A stretch of DNA of 64,000 nt from Daucus carota subsp. sativus (taxonomy: Eukaryota; Streptophyta; Magnoliopsida; Apiales; Apiaceae). Location of the stretch: NCBI RefSeq assembly GCF_001625215.2, contig NC_030383.2, positions 53,812,380 through 53,876,379 on the forward strand, given 5' to 3'. How positions within the stretch are numbered: position 1 is the first letter of the stretch; every line of letters starts with the position of its first letter. Shown here piece after piece: positions 1 to 12,459 of the stretch. A model generated the notes under the pieces. That model saw nothing but the letters and a program-made list of their open reading frames with translations. It had not been told where the DNA came from and did not search any database. Made by a program: the position numbers and the translations under genes.

Positions 1-26
1 ATTATGTATGATTCTTGCAACTGCAG

Positions 27-209
27 GTCATGATTAATGATATAAAGAATGCAGTAAATGATGAGCATTCGAAGGTTCTGTTCGTAGTAGGGAAAGTGAT
101 ATTAGTTCCAACTTGTTATGTTCACCAGGCATGTAAGCTGCACGGTTTCAGAAATATTTGGAGGCTTCGACAGTCATTTGATAGATATTGTGCTGGAGAT
201 TACAACTGA
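27..209 (+). other. Possible terminal exon of a gene entering from the left
   Basis: An AG acceptor at 25-26 opens a reading frame that runs to a TGA at 207-209. The frame encodes about 60 residues that I do not recognise. AT-rich sequence that looks like a 3' UTR or flank follows. It could be the last coding exon of a plus-strand gene lying mostly to the left, a 3' UTR exon, or chance. Nothing in the window decides between these. Confidence 0.25.
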
Positions 210-654
210 ACAGCAACAAAGTTGGTCATTGTATGTAAATTAAGATACAGATGCGAGTAAATCTGGTTTTGTCGCACAGCTGACATTTTTGTCCATTTGA
301 TGTAGGAAGGTTGTTTAATAGATTATCTGTTATGATTATTTAATAGATTAGCTATTTATATTAGATTTTTTCTTCTATTTTTCCTCTTGGTAAGTTTCTG
401 AATATACACGATTTTCTTTTAGAAAATTAAGATGAAAAGTGGATTAATCACTTCAATTTATATTTAGCGGAATCACAGAATTTCCTGGCCTTGACCATTG
501 TCTTTAGCAGCTTAAAAACCTGATAAAGTAAGCTTTACCGACCTCAGAAATTTCTTTTACCATAAAAAATTATTCCCCGTCATTCCAGCTACTTTAAACC
601 AACAGTAAGAATAATTCTCACAAGTGCTCCATAGTTAGCCTGGAGTCGCACTTA
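210..654. other. Intergenic, no gene seen
   Basis: AT-rich sequence with no coherent reading frame, RNA gene or clear repeat. It may include the 3' UTR of whatever gene enters from the left edge. Confidence 0.4.
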
Positions 655-1281
655 TGCTTGGTGCTTGTTTGGTTGCATTTCGGAATTACCTTCCTGCGAG
701 AAGTAATAATTTCTCATATTTAAAATTTCCAGGAGTTGAAAAAAGTTGTTTGTTTATTAATCCAGGAGTTGAAAAAAGTTGTTTGTTTATTAATTTAGTG
801 ATGGTTTGATTATCTCTTTAATACTCAGCTATAGGGAAGAGGGAAGAGTACCATATCATTCGAAGTATCATGATACGTGGGAAGCTACTTACCCATTCCA
901 TCCTTGATTATCGGAAATTCCTATGATTTTAAATTTCTAAATTAATAATCAAACAATCTTTTTCACTTTTTAAGAATTTTAAATATCAGAAAATTAATAC
1001 TTCCTACATAAAAAGTTAATTCTTGGACTCAACCAAACAAACAAGCATTTCGGAATTTAAAATTATAGAAATTTTCAATAATCAAGAATGGAATGGTAAG
1101 CAACATATCATGGGGTATTCATATTCCATGAAAGTTGATATCCCTTACTTTTCTCAACCAAACAACTTTATCCATAGCTCCTTTCCAGAATATTAAAATA
1201 CCTAGACAACTTTATCCATAACTCCTTTCCTGAATATTAAAATACCTAGACATCCAAAACACAACCAAACAAACACTTAAT
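655..1281. mobile_element. MITE-like element with GTTTGGTTG-type inverted ends
   Basis: The left end reads TGCTTGTTTGGTTG and the right end reads CAACCAAACAAACACTTAA, giving imperfect inverted termini of about 15 bp around a non-coding AT-rich interior. Two internal tandem duplications are visible: a 33-bp unit at 729-761 and 762-794, and a roughly 44-bp unit at 1164-1207 and 1208-1250. Ends of this kind are common in hAT-like and other non-autonomous plant elements. No clear target duplication was found, so the superfamily is open. Confidence 0.5.
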
Positions 1282-2223
1282 GGGACCAAACCGTCAAACA
1301 AAGTGATGCAGATCACTGACATTCAAACATATCGTCGTCTGTCAATGATCTATGGGAAAGACAACTGAAACTATCAAGAACGAGGTCCCTCTTGCAAAAG
1401 TAAAATAGCAAACCATACGAAAACTTTAACCTGGTCACACCGGTTGACATGAGTTATAAGAGAATTGTTGTCAAAGCTAAACCATGAACCGTCAAAATAA
1501 AGAACGCAACGCAAAGTTCCTTCCCAAATAACACATTGTCATTGTTTCTACTAATCATAAATCATCAAACCCAGAATTCTACTACCACTAAGTATGAAAA
1601 GAGACCCTTTTTGTAAGCCTATAGGACTTCTAAAATATGTCTATGCAGCCATAGGCTATGCTGTCAAGCAAGCAATGGTCAGTAAGAATTCCAATAAAAT
1701 CCCAGCATATAGAAGAATGAAAATAAACAAAGCTAATATTTGGGGTTCAAAGGAGTAATATTCCCATAAAGATTTCATAGAAATGATTCACAACACAAAC
1801 CAAATGTGAGTGAAGTCAATGATATGTAAAGAACTGCAAAAGTATAACTGGCCATATTGCCAACTGCAAAAGTATAACTGGCCATATTTTGCCAAAACAA
1901 AATCCATAATTCATATTAACTCCTTTCTCCTGCTGCTACATGTATTTCTGACTTGTGTACAGCTTAAACAAACTACTAATTATTAGAAGGGAAGGAAAGA
2001 TTTTAACTTTAAGAATCAAAAAATTACTCACTCCCCCTGCTAAGAATGAAAAAATTGATCAAGTCGCTTCATAGTCAACCAACTTCGCAGCAACCTTGCC
2101 ACCCCAAGCACCAACGGAAAGCTGCTTGTGTTGTTTACTGTCCTGATTGTAGGTATCAGCAACGAAGACAAGAAACAGCAAAACTACTATCTTGGTTGAT
2201 TGACACATCTCCACAGCTTGATA
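1282..2223. other. 3' flank of the HAC-like gene, no other gene seen
   Basis: This probably contains the 3' UTR of the minus-strand acetyltransferase gene that stops at 2224. A 31-bp direct duplication (TGCCAACTGCAAAAGTATAA and following bases) lies at about 1827-1890. No separate gene is supported. Confidence 0.5.
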
Positions 2224-5200
2224 TCAGGAATTACCACCAGCAACCTCAGCAGCCCGCTGCCTCATCATCTCTGTAACAGCAGCACGTCGACGACTATCAG
2301 CCTGCTGTTGATGCCTACGGAAATGTTCTCTTAAATCTCTGCACCGAGGCACATGACATTCAGATATTTTGCATGATCTAGCATGAAGTTGAAGAAGATT
2401 CCACATCCTTCTACATAGAAGGCAGCCTCCACCCGAACGAATTTTGCAGGACATGCCATGGCGGAAAAGCCTTTTCACCTTGCGACAATTAGGATACTGG
2501 CACTCCGGAACACGACATTGAGATGCATGTACCAGCAGATCGAGCATTTTCCTCAGCTGAATCACTCTTTGTTGCCTAGCTTCTTTGTTCTGTGCATCAC
2601 GATCCGCAATTGATGGATGATTAGTCAACTTGTGAGGATGATCAACTCCTCCATCCTTTTCATAACAAGCATTGCATACATCATAATCTGGGCATATCTC
2701 ACAGCGCCAACCTTGACCAGTTTCTATGTCAAGATGACATACATAGCATGTAGTCACAAAAGCAGGAGCCGTCGGATTGTGAAGATGGTAAAGGACCATC
2801 ATTGAAGAATGTTTAGCGCGGCGTAAGGTATCGTACTGATAATGATTACCTTGACAAAGACCAAGAAACGCCTGCCGCGTATCAAAGAACTCGCTTTCAA
2901 GAATCTCATCTGTATCTTGTGTATCTGCAGGCACGCCAGTGACTTCAACAGGATAGAGCATATGCATACCCCTCTGATTGATGGGATGCCTGTCTCTTTC
3001 TTCAAGTTTTAGTTCTTCTTCATGACACTTATCGCACAACTTAAAACTTTTGCACTGGCTGCAAAACCAACAGTTTCCTGAAGTCATCAGAATACAACAA
3101 TGACTGCATGAATGCTGCAAGTGGACCATGATAAAGTCTTCCTTCATTGGACTAATTGTTTCACCAAGTTTATGCATTAGCATGAGATCCTTTGAGGCAT
3201 TTCCAGACAGATCAACTTGACCAGATGCTCTTAAAGCTCTTTTAGTGAATGTTTTTTTGGTTGTCCCTTTCTTATGCAGCTTCCCACCATCCTCTTCTTG
3301 TTGAAGCTTATTGATAATATCTTCAGCAGCACCAGGCCAATAGTCACCATCAAAATATGGGAGTCGAGCTGCAGTCACCTTAGCCTTACATTCACCAACA
3401 CCAGATACAAAGAAATGGTCATATAAATTAGTCAACTCAACCACAACTTTCTCCTTTGAAGCTTTTTTCAACATTGATAAATACCACTCCCGGAGCTTAT
3501 CAGATTTTGGGGTCTTTTGAATTTCTGGATGGCAATATAAAATATAGTCTTCACCCTTTAGTGGAGGACAAGCCCATATGTAGCAACTCGTAAAGCCACG
3601 TTTCTTGCAATATTCAAGGTAGCCAATCAGAATTTCATGGTATACAAATGTACGGAGTGCCTCTCCCGTTACTGCTTTAATCTCTGGCCTGAAATACTTC
3701 ACAGAATCCAGGTAGGACAGATAAACACGGCGATGATTTGGCTGTTGACAGTCTGCTCCAAATTCCTGAACGTACATAGCAAATAGGCATACCTCTACGC
3801 CTTCTATTTTCTGAAACAATAACACTACCTTCGACTTATATGCATACTCGTTGGGGTAATTCACTTCACGAAAAATATCAAGAAATCGTGGCTTCACTTC
3901 CAACTTCTTATCCACCGAAGACACGACCCTAATAACAAGATAATCCGCTCCTGGAACCTCATCATAAGTTTTCCCCTGGACTCTTGCCCTGTCTATTCTC
4001 TCCTGCTTCAATTGTTTAAAGAGTCGTTGCTCCAAGTGATCACTTAGAATTGTTCTCGGCAGATCTTTTGCTCCAAGTACTGCACTCTGTGGTAAGGGCG
4101 TACGTTCTCCTCTTTCAACTTCAGCAATATAGCAGTTTGGACAAGTGAACTCAGCTTGTCCACCTTCATTCCTCCGACTGTTAAATAATGCACATATTTG
4201 ATGTTGCCAAGCTTCACACTTGTCGCACTGAACCCACCCTTCTTCCGTCTCTAGATCATTTCTCTTCTTCTCAAGTTTTGACTTTAGACAAGGAGTTCCA
4301 TCAACAGAAATAGTCTCTCCACGAGTTTCATTATAGCAAGGAATGCAAAAGTATTGGCGTGAATCACCTGCTCCTATGGTGTAATACATCGCATTTCGTT
4401 TGATGCGAGCACCACAAGGTGTGCAATAAATTGGTGGAGGTTCAAAATTTAGCTTCTCAACTGCACATAACTGGCAAGAGTTCTCACTCATTGAGTGTTC
4501 CATGGCTTGATTTTTTTCTGCCTTCGCTTTACTTTGGCCAACCCACTGCTTGAGACCTGTGATATGCTCCCGAACTTGATCTGGAGTAAACAATTCTGTC
4601 AATGATACTCCCTTAATTTCTGGCTTCCCAGACTTGGTTGTACTCACGTTTTCAGCAGGCAATGTAACGCTCTCAGGCTTAGTCTGGTAAACTTCTTTAC
4701 CAGCATTAAAACTTTCGTCCTTAGGGATGCCACTAGCACCACTGGGTACAGAAGAAACGCCATCAGACAATCGCATAGAGTTCTCATTCATATCTTTTTT
4801 CAGCTCAACATGAGGAACATCTTGTGCATAAGTTTCCAACTTCACCCCTGTAACATTTGATTTCACTGGTCTACAAGTTTCATCAGGTCTATGTTCCAAA
4901 TACTGTACATCCGGCAGAGTACAAGAATCACGAAAAGCAGGAAGTGGCTGAGCAGAAGTTTCAGGGTCAGGCACTGGAGACTGCAGAGGCTGCTCGATCT
5001 TTGTGCGTTTTGTAGGAGGATTTACATCTTCTGTATCTATAACAGACTGATTAATCAACCTGCCTGAGGCATTCCTATTATCATAGGTACTAAAAGATCC
5101 ATTGACAGAGGGATCATTAGTCCTAGATTCTTTACACTTGTTCACAAAAGTTCTAGCCGGAACACAAACAGGGCAGTCTGTCCTCCTGCATATCTTGTAA

Positions 5201-7861
5201 TGATTAAGTAATGACCTTGTACCATGGCAACGAGGATATGGGCATTGAGTTAGTGTGCATGTTTCAATATGCTTATACAGTTTCTGAACAGTTATGCAAT
5301 GCTTTTCTGCACAAGATTCAGCAGCACGACAAGATTTGGCATGACCCAAGAACAATAACCACCTCAGCTGGTTTTTGCGCATTTGTAATTCGCCATTTGG
5401 TAAACTTTGATTTTGCTGGATGTGCTGGTTTTGTTGGATGTGCTGGTTTTGCTGGATAAGCTGATTTTGCTGGACTAGCTGGTTTGGCTGATTTTGCAGC
5501 CTTGGTTGGGAAATCTGATTAGGTTGCTGGAGAAGTTGTTGCTGATGAGACTGCACAACATTCTCAGTTAATGACTGTGTCGATTGAGAATTAATCTTTA
5601 CGGACTGTTCAATCAAAGGCTTTACATGCACATCCTGTTGAGCAGTGAGAAATTCTGATTGGTTGCCCTGATTATTCGCCATAAGCCCAGGAGCATTCAA
5701 AGAAGCATACACATTACCCGTACCAGAGCCAGAAAAATCAGCACTACCACTCCCGTACCCATCATGATGCAGAACTTGTGACATTGGCAGTTGGTTTTCA
5801 AAACTACCTGTACCATTCACAGGCTGTGCATAGTTAGTCATCATTCCCAAACCACCACTGAAGGTCCCATTTCTGATCCCACCACCAATATGACTACCAA
5901 CATTGTGCAATATACGTCTGTTTTGACCACTGATGTGCTGCTTTTGTTGCAGGGGCTGTGATACCATCATAGATTCAACAGTTGGGACCACACCACTATT
6001 ACTAGACTCCAAACTCCTGTAAGCCTCAGTATTATTGGAATTAACAAATCCCGGAGTAGGCATCATCTGGCTAAGAATTCTCTCACCACCACCCACTGAT
6101 GAAACCATGTTGTTGCTACCCGAAGTTGTGGGAAAGACTGAAGTTGGCTGTTGATAACCATTAGAAAAAGAAGATGCACTACCCATGCTACTAGTAAGTG
6201 GCAAAAAGCCACCTGTATTTTCCATTAAAAAAATATACGTCAGAGAATATTAAACATCATTGATAACAAAAGATGTACTATCAATTTAACAAGATATTTA
6301 ATTCTATTGAACTACGAATAGGCTCTTGTATATAGCTAAAGATTGATTGTGACTTGCTAATCAGTTGGATTCTAATCTACACGTCTCCATTAATTGAGCA
6401 AATTTCGACTTCAACTAAAAAAATCCATTTTGCAGAACCTAATAGCTGTAAATAATAGTATTTTACTTAAATTTAAAAAATAAATACATTACATTTTAGT
6501 TTTTTTGCTAAATCCATAACCCAACTCCCTCTTGTATTATATGTAAGTTTGAACTGCAAAGTCCCATTTTTTAAATTTCTTGAATTGATACTTAGTTCAA
6601 GGATACCTTTATCAGCACTTACATAAAGATAAGCAATTGACTAGCTTTCTAAGCAAAAATGAACTACTCTAAAATCCTAAATCATTATAACAAATACAGA
6701 TGAACACACAAAACTCATATAAACACAGTAAAATTTCTAGCTTGTAATGAAAAATTGTTGAATTCTTGAAAGCAAATATTTTTACTAACATTCAGAACAG
6801 TATGAACTACTCAAAAATCCAATATCATCATAATTCACAACAAATTTCCCCCACATATACATTTAAAACTGAAGCTCGAGTTATCCATACTGAGAGTGGG
6901 GATCATAGAACTCAAATTCATACTCGAACTACTCCTTGTTACATTATTAACTAATTTATAACGAAAAACCACATTCTTAAATTCTTGAAAGTAAAAATTT
7001 TTACGATATGAACTAATTAAAAATCCATTATAATCAAAATGCACTACATATATTTACAAACATACAACACATACACACATCAAAAATTAAAGCTCGAGTC
7101 ATCCATACCGGAAGTGGGGATCATAGTAATCAAATTCATACGCCAACTACCCTTTGTTTCATTATTACCTAATTTATAACAGAAAGCCTCATTCTTAAAT
7201 TCTTGAAATTAAATATTTATACTGTCATTGGGACCAAATTGAACTAATTAAAAAAATCCATTATCATCATAATTCACAACAAATATTCACAAACATACAA
7301 ACACATACACACATTAAAAATCAAATTTTGATTATCCATACCGGGAGTCGGGATCATAGTACTCAAATTCCCGGAGGAATTCCCATGCTGCACAAACTGC
7401 TGATTCTGATTCATATTCCCGAAGCCCGAATTAACTTGCTGTTGCTGCATCACCTGCTGATTCTGATTCGCCAACCCAGAATTCATCTGCTGCTGTTGCA
7501 ACAACCTCTGATTCTGCGTATTCCGCAACTGCTTCAAATAAAAAAGCAACCGAGTCTCCAAAGAATCCTGATTCATATACTCATCCAAAGTCGCAGCCGC
7601 ATTAAACAAAGCCTTCTCCAACAACCTTGTCAAATCAATCATTCTTTTGGCCGAAAGATCACTCGATTGCTGTTGCCCTCTCAGAATCAAATAATCATAA
7701 ATCTTCTTCTGCACAAATCTCCGAACTTTCTCCGTATCCGGGTGGTTTCGATGATCACCACCACTCTGTACATTCTGTGCCTGCGCATTAAACGATGAAT
7801 TAGCCATCTGGGGCACTTGCCCCATCATCATTTCATTCGGTAAATTGGGTTGTAAATTCAT
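2224..7861 (-). CDS. HAC1-like: CBP/p300-type histone acetyltransferase, HAC1-like (1502 aa, two coding exons)
   Basis: Nuclear lysine acetyltransferase of the plant HAC (p300/CBP, KAT11) family; members acetylate histones as transcriptional co-activators. Coding exon 1 is 7861-7342; it encodes an N-terminal KIX-like segment (about residues 40-115) and Gln/Asn-rich sequence ending in MIPTPG. A GTATGG donor at 7341 joins in phase 1 to an acceptor at 6214-6213, so exon 2 runs 6212-2224 without interruption. Approximate domains: TAZ1 zinc finger 451-535, Cys-rich/PHD region 750-870, KAT11 catalytic domain 890-1200, two ZZ fingers near 1205-1245 and 1325-1375, and C-terminal TAZ2 1390-1475. Expected Cys/His ligands are present and no frameshift is seen, so the protein looks functional. 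At about 1500 residues it is somewhat short for HAC1 (about 1700). The ATG at 6225 lies inside the inferred intron and is probably not a start. The lack of introns in the large exon is unusual. Exon 1 linkage is inferred from phase and motif continuity. Confidence 0.9.
5395..5500 (-). repeat. Coding minisatellite (Gln/Asn/His repeats) in the HAC-like gene
   Basis: Imperfect 18-bp units encode runs such as [19 protein letters not shown] just before the TAZ1 finger. They preserve frame and lie in a low-complexity, probably disordered linker. Such tracts commonly vary in length between alleles. Confidence 0.75.
6760..7400 (-). repeat. Three tandem copies of the exon 1/intron 1 boundary of the HAC-like gene
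   Basis: The segment encoding the MIPTPG motif, its GTATGG donor and about 200 bp of downstream intron occurs three times. The GTATGG sites lie at 7341, 7108 and 6890, spacings of 233 and 218 bp. Copy 2 still reads MIPTSG followed by GMDD; copy 3 reads [11 protein letters not shown]. Each copy shares TATACAAACATAC-like and CTCGAG-adjacent sequence. The nearest acceptor for copy 2 as an exon would break the reading phase, so the model treats copies 2 and 3 as intronic. Confidence 0.8.
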
Positions 7862-8224
7862 GATTCAATTGTTCGAAAATCAACAAATTGGGGGTGTTTG
7901 AGATGATTTCACATGGTGAATTGAATTTCTGAGGGTTGAGATTGGTGGGTTATGAAAAAAGCCCTAATTTTTAGGGAGATTAGAAAAGAGGGGTGATTGA
8001 CGATCTGAAAAAAAACCCTAAGAAAGAGAAATGATAGCCGAACAAGAAGAGGAAAGATTGTTAAATTATCAAAGGTATAAAAACCTTCCAAGTCAAAGAT
8101 GGGTGTTAGAATGCCTCTTTTGTCCCTAAAGTTTGTGATTATCTCAGTATCAATATTTTCACATCTTTTACAAAATTTCATCAAATTTATTTTTTTATAT
8201 ATTTTATGGACATATTTATTCACA
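7862..8224. promoter_or_regulatory. 5' flank and probable promoter of the HAC-like gene
   Basis: About 360 bp between the HAC-like start codon and the Helitron. It should hold the 5' UTR and promoter. I could not place a convincing TATA box or transcription start in the minus orientation. Confidence 0.4.
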
Positions 8225-9424
8225 TCTATACTATACTATAATAAGCCAACATGGGTATAATTTGTAGTCGTACAAAATTTTGGTTTGGTACACTCCTCTG
8301 AAACTAAAAGTCTACAACATATAGATATCTATTAAGCAATTTTATATACTAAAAACACTCCTTATGTATATTAATATCTTTTTAGATATAATTTATAATT
8401 AGTTGGAAAAAGGTGAAACTACTGTTAATAACATATATTAATATTAAAAAAAAATACTTATAGATAAATGTATAACTAATTATAAATATACAATTTTAAA
8501 TATCTTTTGTCTAAAATACATATAAATTTAACTCCAACGTGTTTTATTTCATTACAAACACAAATCATTACGCAACATATGAAGAAATATGAAAATTTTG
8601 ATTTAAAATTAATTGAATAATAAACTATCACATATTAATATCAGAACAATATTTATAGATAGAATTGTGAAAGTTAAATTTTCGTTAGAAGATATAATCA
8701 GTTGGTTAATATAATTTAATTAAAATCCAATTTATTAATACTAAAATACTAAAAAATAGTGTTAAGATTTAAATTATATTTAATAAATTACGAATTATAT
8801 ACCCGCCCGTGCTTTGCACGGACTATACTATAATAAGCCAACATGGGTATAATTTGTAGTCGTACAAAATTTTGGTTTGGTACACTCCTCTGAAACTAAA
8901 AGTCTACAACATATAGATATCTATTAAGCAATTTTATATACTAAAAACACTCCTTATGTATATTAATATCTTTTTAGATATAATTTATAATTAGTTGGAA
9001 AAAGGTGAAACTACTGTTAATAACATATATTAATATTAAAAAAAATACTTATAGATAAATGTATAACTAATTATAAATATACAATTTTAAATATCTTTTG
9101 TCTAAAATACATATAAATTTAACTCCAACGTGTTTTATTTCATTACAAACACAAATCATTACGCAACATGTGAAGAAATATGAAAATTTTGATTTAAAAT
9201 TAATTGAATAATAAACTATCACATATTAATATCAGAACAATATTTATAGATAGAATTGTGAAAGTTAAATTTTCGTTAGAAGATATAATCAGTTGGTTAA
9301 TATAATTTAATTAAAATCCAATTCATTAATACTAAAATACTAAAAAATAGTGTTAAGATTTAAATTATATTTAATAAATTACGAATTATATACCCGCCCG
9401 TGCTTTGCACGGGTTAAAAGCTAG
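8225..9424 (+). mobile_element. Non-autonomous Helitron, tandem dimer
   Basis: It begins with TC (TCTATACTATACTATAATAA) after an A, and ends with the hairpin CCCGTGCTTTGCACGGG, a short spacer and CTAG before a T. This is the Helitron signature with insertion between A and T. The interior consists of two nearly identical copies of about 590 bp (about 8228-8820 and 8822-9410). The first copy carries its own terminal hairpin but lacks the final CTAG, and the second lacks the first bases of the TC end. No Rep/helicase sequence is present. Only a few differences separate the copies, so the duplication is recent. Confidence 0.88.
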
Positions 9425-10969
9425 TTTTATTAATAAGCAATTTGGTTTTCAAGGGATTATAACTTATTTTGATTATATAAATGTTTCATGATATGGTTGA
9501 ATATTTTTCTCAACAAATATAATTTTAAAACAAATGTCCTTTTGAATAATTAAATCACGTATTTCAAATTACCTTGTTTAGTATTAATAATTATTTGCAT
9601 AAACTATTTTACAAAATAGTTAAAAGATACAAAGATATTTTTTATACATAATATAGAAAATAAAAAATAGAACACATAACTTATAATAGGATAAAATTTT
9701 TGTATAACCGTAATATGCAATAATTGTTAGTCGAGTATTATTATCAATCATGATGACTGACAACTTAGTATGTTGATCGATTGATAATCACGTTTTATTG
9801 ATCAAAAGTGTGGGGATGGTAAAGTCAATACATAAGTACATGTAAGAGTACAATATACTATAATGACTCTTTGTGAGGATTTTATAAGGTAAATTGATAA
9901 TTATATGATAAGTAATTTTCATAGTGATAATGATGTAATGACCCTCGGACTTGAAGTCATTATATTTCTTTCTACACGTGAATTAATATATTTTGCAACT
10001 ATCCAAAGTTTCTTTTAATAGGTATATTAAAGGTGGACATTGGGTATATTATGAATCGCGTAGAAAATATGGATGATCAAAATAAAATTTAACCCTCCTA
10101 TTTTAGGGATTGATATTATTGGCCACTTGATTGAGTGAGACTATAACATGTACGACCGTGCTCAAATTTTGATTTAGTTTAATAGGGTACTCATTGATCA
10201 CGAAAATAAAGATTAAATTATTAAGAGGGTGACACAAACCAGGACTCGACTTTAATCTAAAATATCATGTTTAAAAGGATTATATTACATGAAATATCAG
10301 TCAAAAATGTCTAATCGAATCACCGATTATTATTATTACTTCAGTAATAATTATGTATTACTGGATACCGTTCATTGTATATAATTTTATTATTGAATAT
10401 AAAAGTATTGTCAATGTAATAAAAACTTATAGGATCACACACAAAGAACACCCGGAAGGGAATTATTTAAATTAATTATGTGATTTGAATTTATTTATGA
10501 TATTAATTAAGTGAAACTTAATTAAGTTAAATATATTAAATTTGAAATTAATTAAAATAAATATGAAATTTTATTATTAACTAATTAGATGAGTTCTAAT
10601 TAGATAATAAAAAGAAATTTGAATTAGTGTTAGGAGTCTTATCTTTCTATCTCTATATATATCTCTTGAAAGACTCATTTGTGGGTAAGAAATTTGTTCA
10701 AAGAAAATCCTTGCCGTTGAGGGAAACAAATATTCTAGTGATTAGTAGCTCCCTCTCTCATCTCATCGATATGTAGGACGTTCGGGGTGTTCGTATGGTC
10801 ACCGATAAAGAAGTATCTCTGAATTACATCTTATATTTTTGCATTGATCCTACAGAGGGTTTCGATTTTGTAGTTATTTTTATATTTTTTTGTAGCGTTT
10901 GATGCTCGAAACCCTTCAATAATAATGTCAACACGATTAATATGAATGATTAATTAAATAAATATATTA
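9425..10969. other. Gene-free AT-rich stretch with a possible LTR (about 9934-10918)
   Basis: No coding frame. The stretch from TGTAATGACCCTCGG near 9934 to AACCCTTCA ending at 10918 looks like a retrotransposon LTR: TG...CA ends, an AT-rich body, and a pyrimidine-rich tail around 10690-10900. I found neither a matching target-site duplication nor a primer-binding site. It could be a solo LTR or a fragment. Confidence 0.35.
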
Positions 10970-11360
10970 AGAGCATCTTCAATTTTGTAAAGTCCTTAAC
11001 AAAAATAATCATACCAAAATTAAAATTAATAGAAAATAATGTATTTATTTTACCACTCCAATGGTACAATCCTTATCTATAACTATAGCCACATCTTGAT
11101 ATTAACTGTATTTGTCGAACCCGTAGAGATCTGTAGTGTCTCACGTCATCTATTACCTTACAAGTTAATATATTCAACTAATAACAACTTAAAATGATAA
11201 TAACATTTCGTCAAAAAAAATGATAATAACATACTATATTTAAAATATAGCCGGTCATTATAGTCAGTCCCATCGGAGTATAATATCTTGCAAATTCATA
11301 AATTTTACATAATGTCTTGAAGGTTCAATTTAGCTTAGCCAACGCCGTCGGAGATGATCT
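10970..11360. mobile_element. Tourist-like MITE, copy 1
   Basis: Inverted ends GAGCATCTTCAA and its complement near GTCGGAGATGATC, flanked by TAA on both sides (TTAA-GAGCATC and GATGATC-TAAAC). A 3-bp TAA duplication fits the PIF/Harbinger superfamily. The interior contains the phrases ACATAATGTCTTG and AGCCAACG, shared with copies at 33427-33820 and 57761-58154. Confidence 0.7.
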
Positions 11361-11851
11361 AAACTTGTATTGAATCTTTATTTTAAATTCTAATTCACAT
11401 AAAATATTGATTAGATTATAACTTTTATATGCGTAGAGCGAAAGAAATACACAAATAAAGTAATCAAGATTAGGAAAAAATTAAATACTTACCAGAATTG
11501 TGTGTTTCTTACTTCAATTTTTTTCATTGTCTCAAAAAAATTGTATGTCAAACTCCTGCAATAAAAATACACATTTAATTAATATAACCTGAAAACATAT
11601 ACAAACCATTAAGTATTACATATAGGTAGTTGATGCTATGTATTATGTTATGTTTATTATTAAGTTATTTTTTGCACTGAGTTTCTGTGGTCGTTGGTGT
11701 TGATAGTATTGTTGGTAGATAAACACCAAAACATAATAAGTTTGTCTTAATAATAAGTTTGTCTTAAGTGTTTTTATTTTTTTTGGTTAAGTCGAGTTAG
11801 ACACTAGAAATTCTACGTGATATGTTTTAAAGTCATGGACATATGCTTGTG

Positions 11852-12201
11852 CAGTATAGGCGGACCTAGAGTGTAGGTTATGGGGGCATGGGCCTCTAAT
11901 CAATTTTCAGGGCATGGGCCCCCAATCAATTTTCAGCCCATTATTTATATATAGCATAGAAACCGTGAGTGCCCTGTATAAGTACCCTGCTAATATTAAT
12001 AATGAGAATGTATTAGGTAAAGTATTTTATTAAAACTCTGCCCATCATAGTCCTTCAAAATTATTATTGGTTTAGTCTATAATAAGTTGAAGAAATGTAC
12101 TCTGTATAATAGACCAGTTTTCATCATATCTTATTGTGTTTAATATTTTTTTTTGTTAATCATTGTGCCCCCAATAATATTTATTTCTGGGTCTGCCACT
12201 G
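11852..12201. mobile_element. MITE with CAGTGGCGGACC-type ends
   Basis: The left end CAGTATAGGCGGACCTAGA and right end TCTGGGTCTGCCACTG are inverted imperfect copies. The interior is non-coding and repeats a short phrase (CATGGGCC...CAATTTTCAG) twice. CAGTGGCGGA-type ends are typical of hAT-like plant elements, but I did not find an exact 8-bp target duplication. A related right end (TCTAGATCCGCCACTA) occurs near 18580-18595. Confidence 0.6.
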
Positions 12202-12459
12202 TTGTGTAGTCTCTAGCCTATTTTCAGTTCCATATAATATTTTTGTTATTAAAAAATATAATAATATGATAATTTTAAACAAATACATAAATAATAATCA
12301 TCTTATGAAATAAATTTTACAAAGTTGTTAAAATGATCAAATATAGATTTATGCGATAAACATATGTTTCACGATGACAAATAAAATAAACAAGTATATG
12401 CAATTGTTCAAATACAAACACTAAAATAAAAACTAAGATACAAATCAAGAGAAACTATA

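Noticed and set aside
2224..6225. Reading the 1333-residue frame from its own ATG at 6225 as the full acetyltransferase
   Set aside because: The ATG is followed after 9 bases by an AG acceptor that joins in phase with the MIPTPG exon, which also supplies the KIX-like region expected of HAC proteins.
7328..7798. A 156-codon plus-strand frame over HAC exon 1
   Set aside because: It is the complement of a Gln/Asn-rich coding exon, whose repeats keep the other strand open; no motif was seen.
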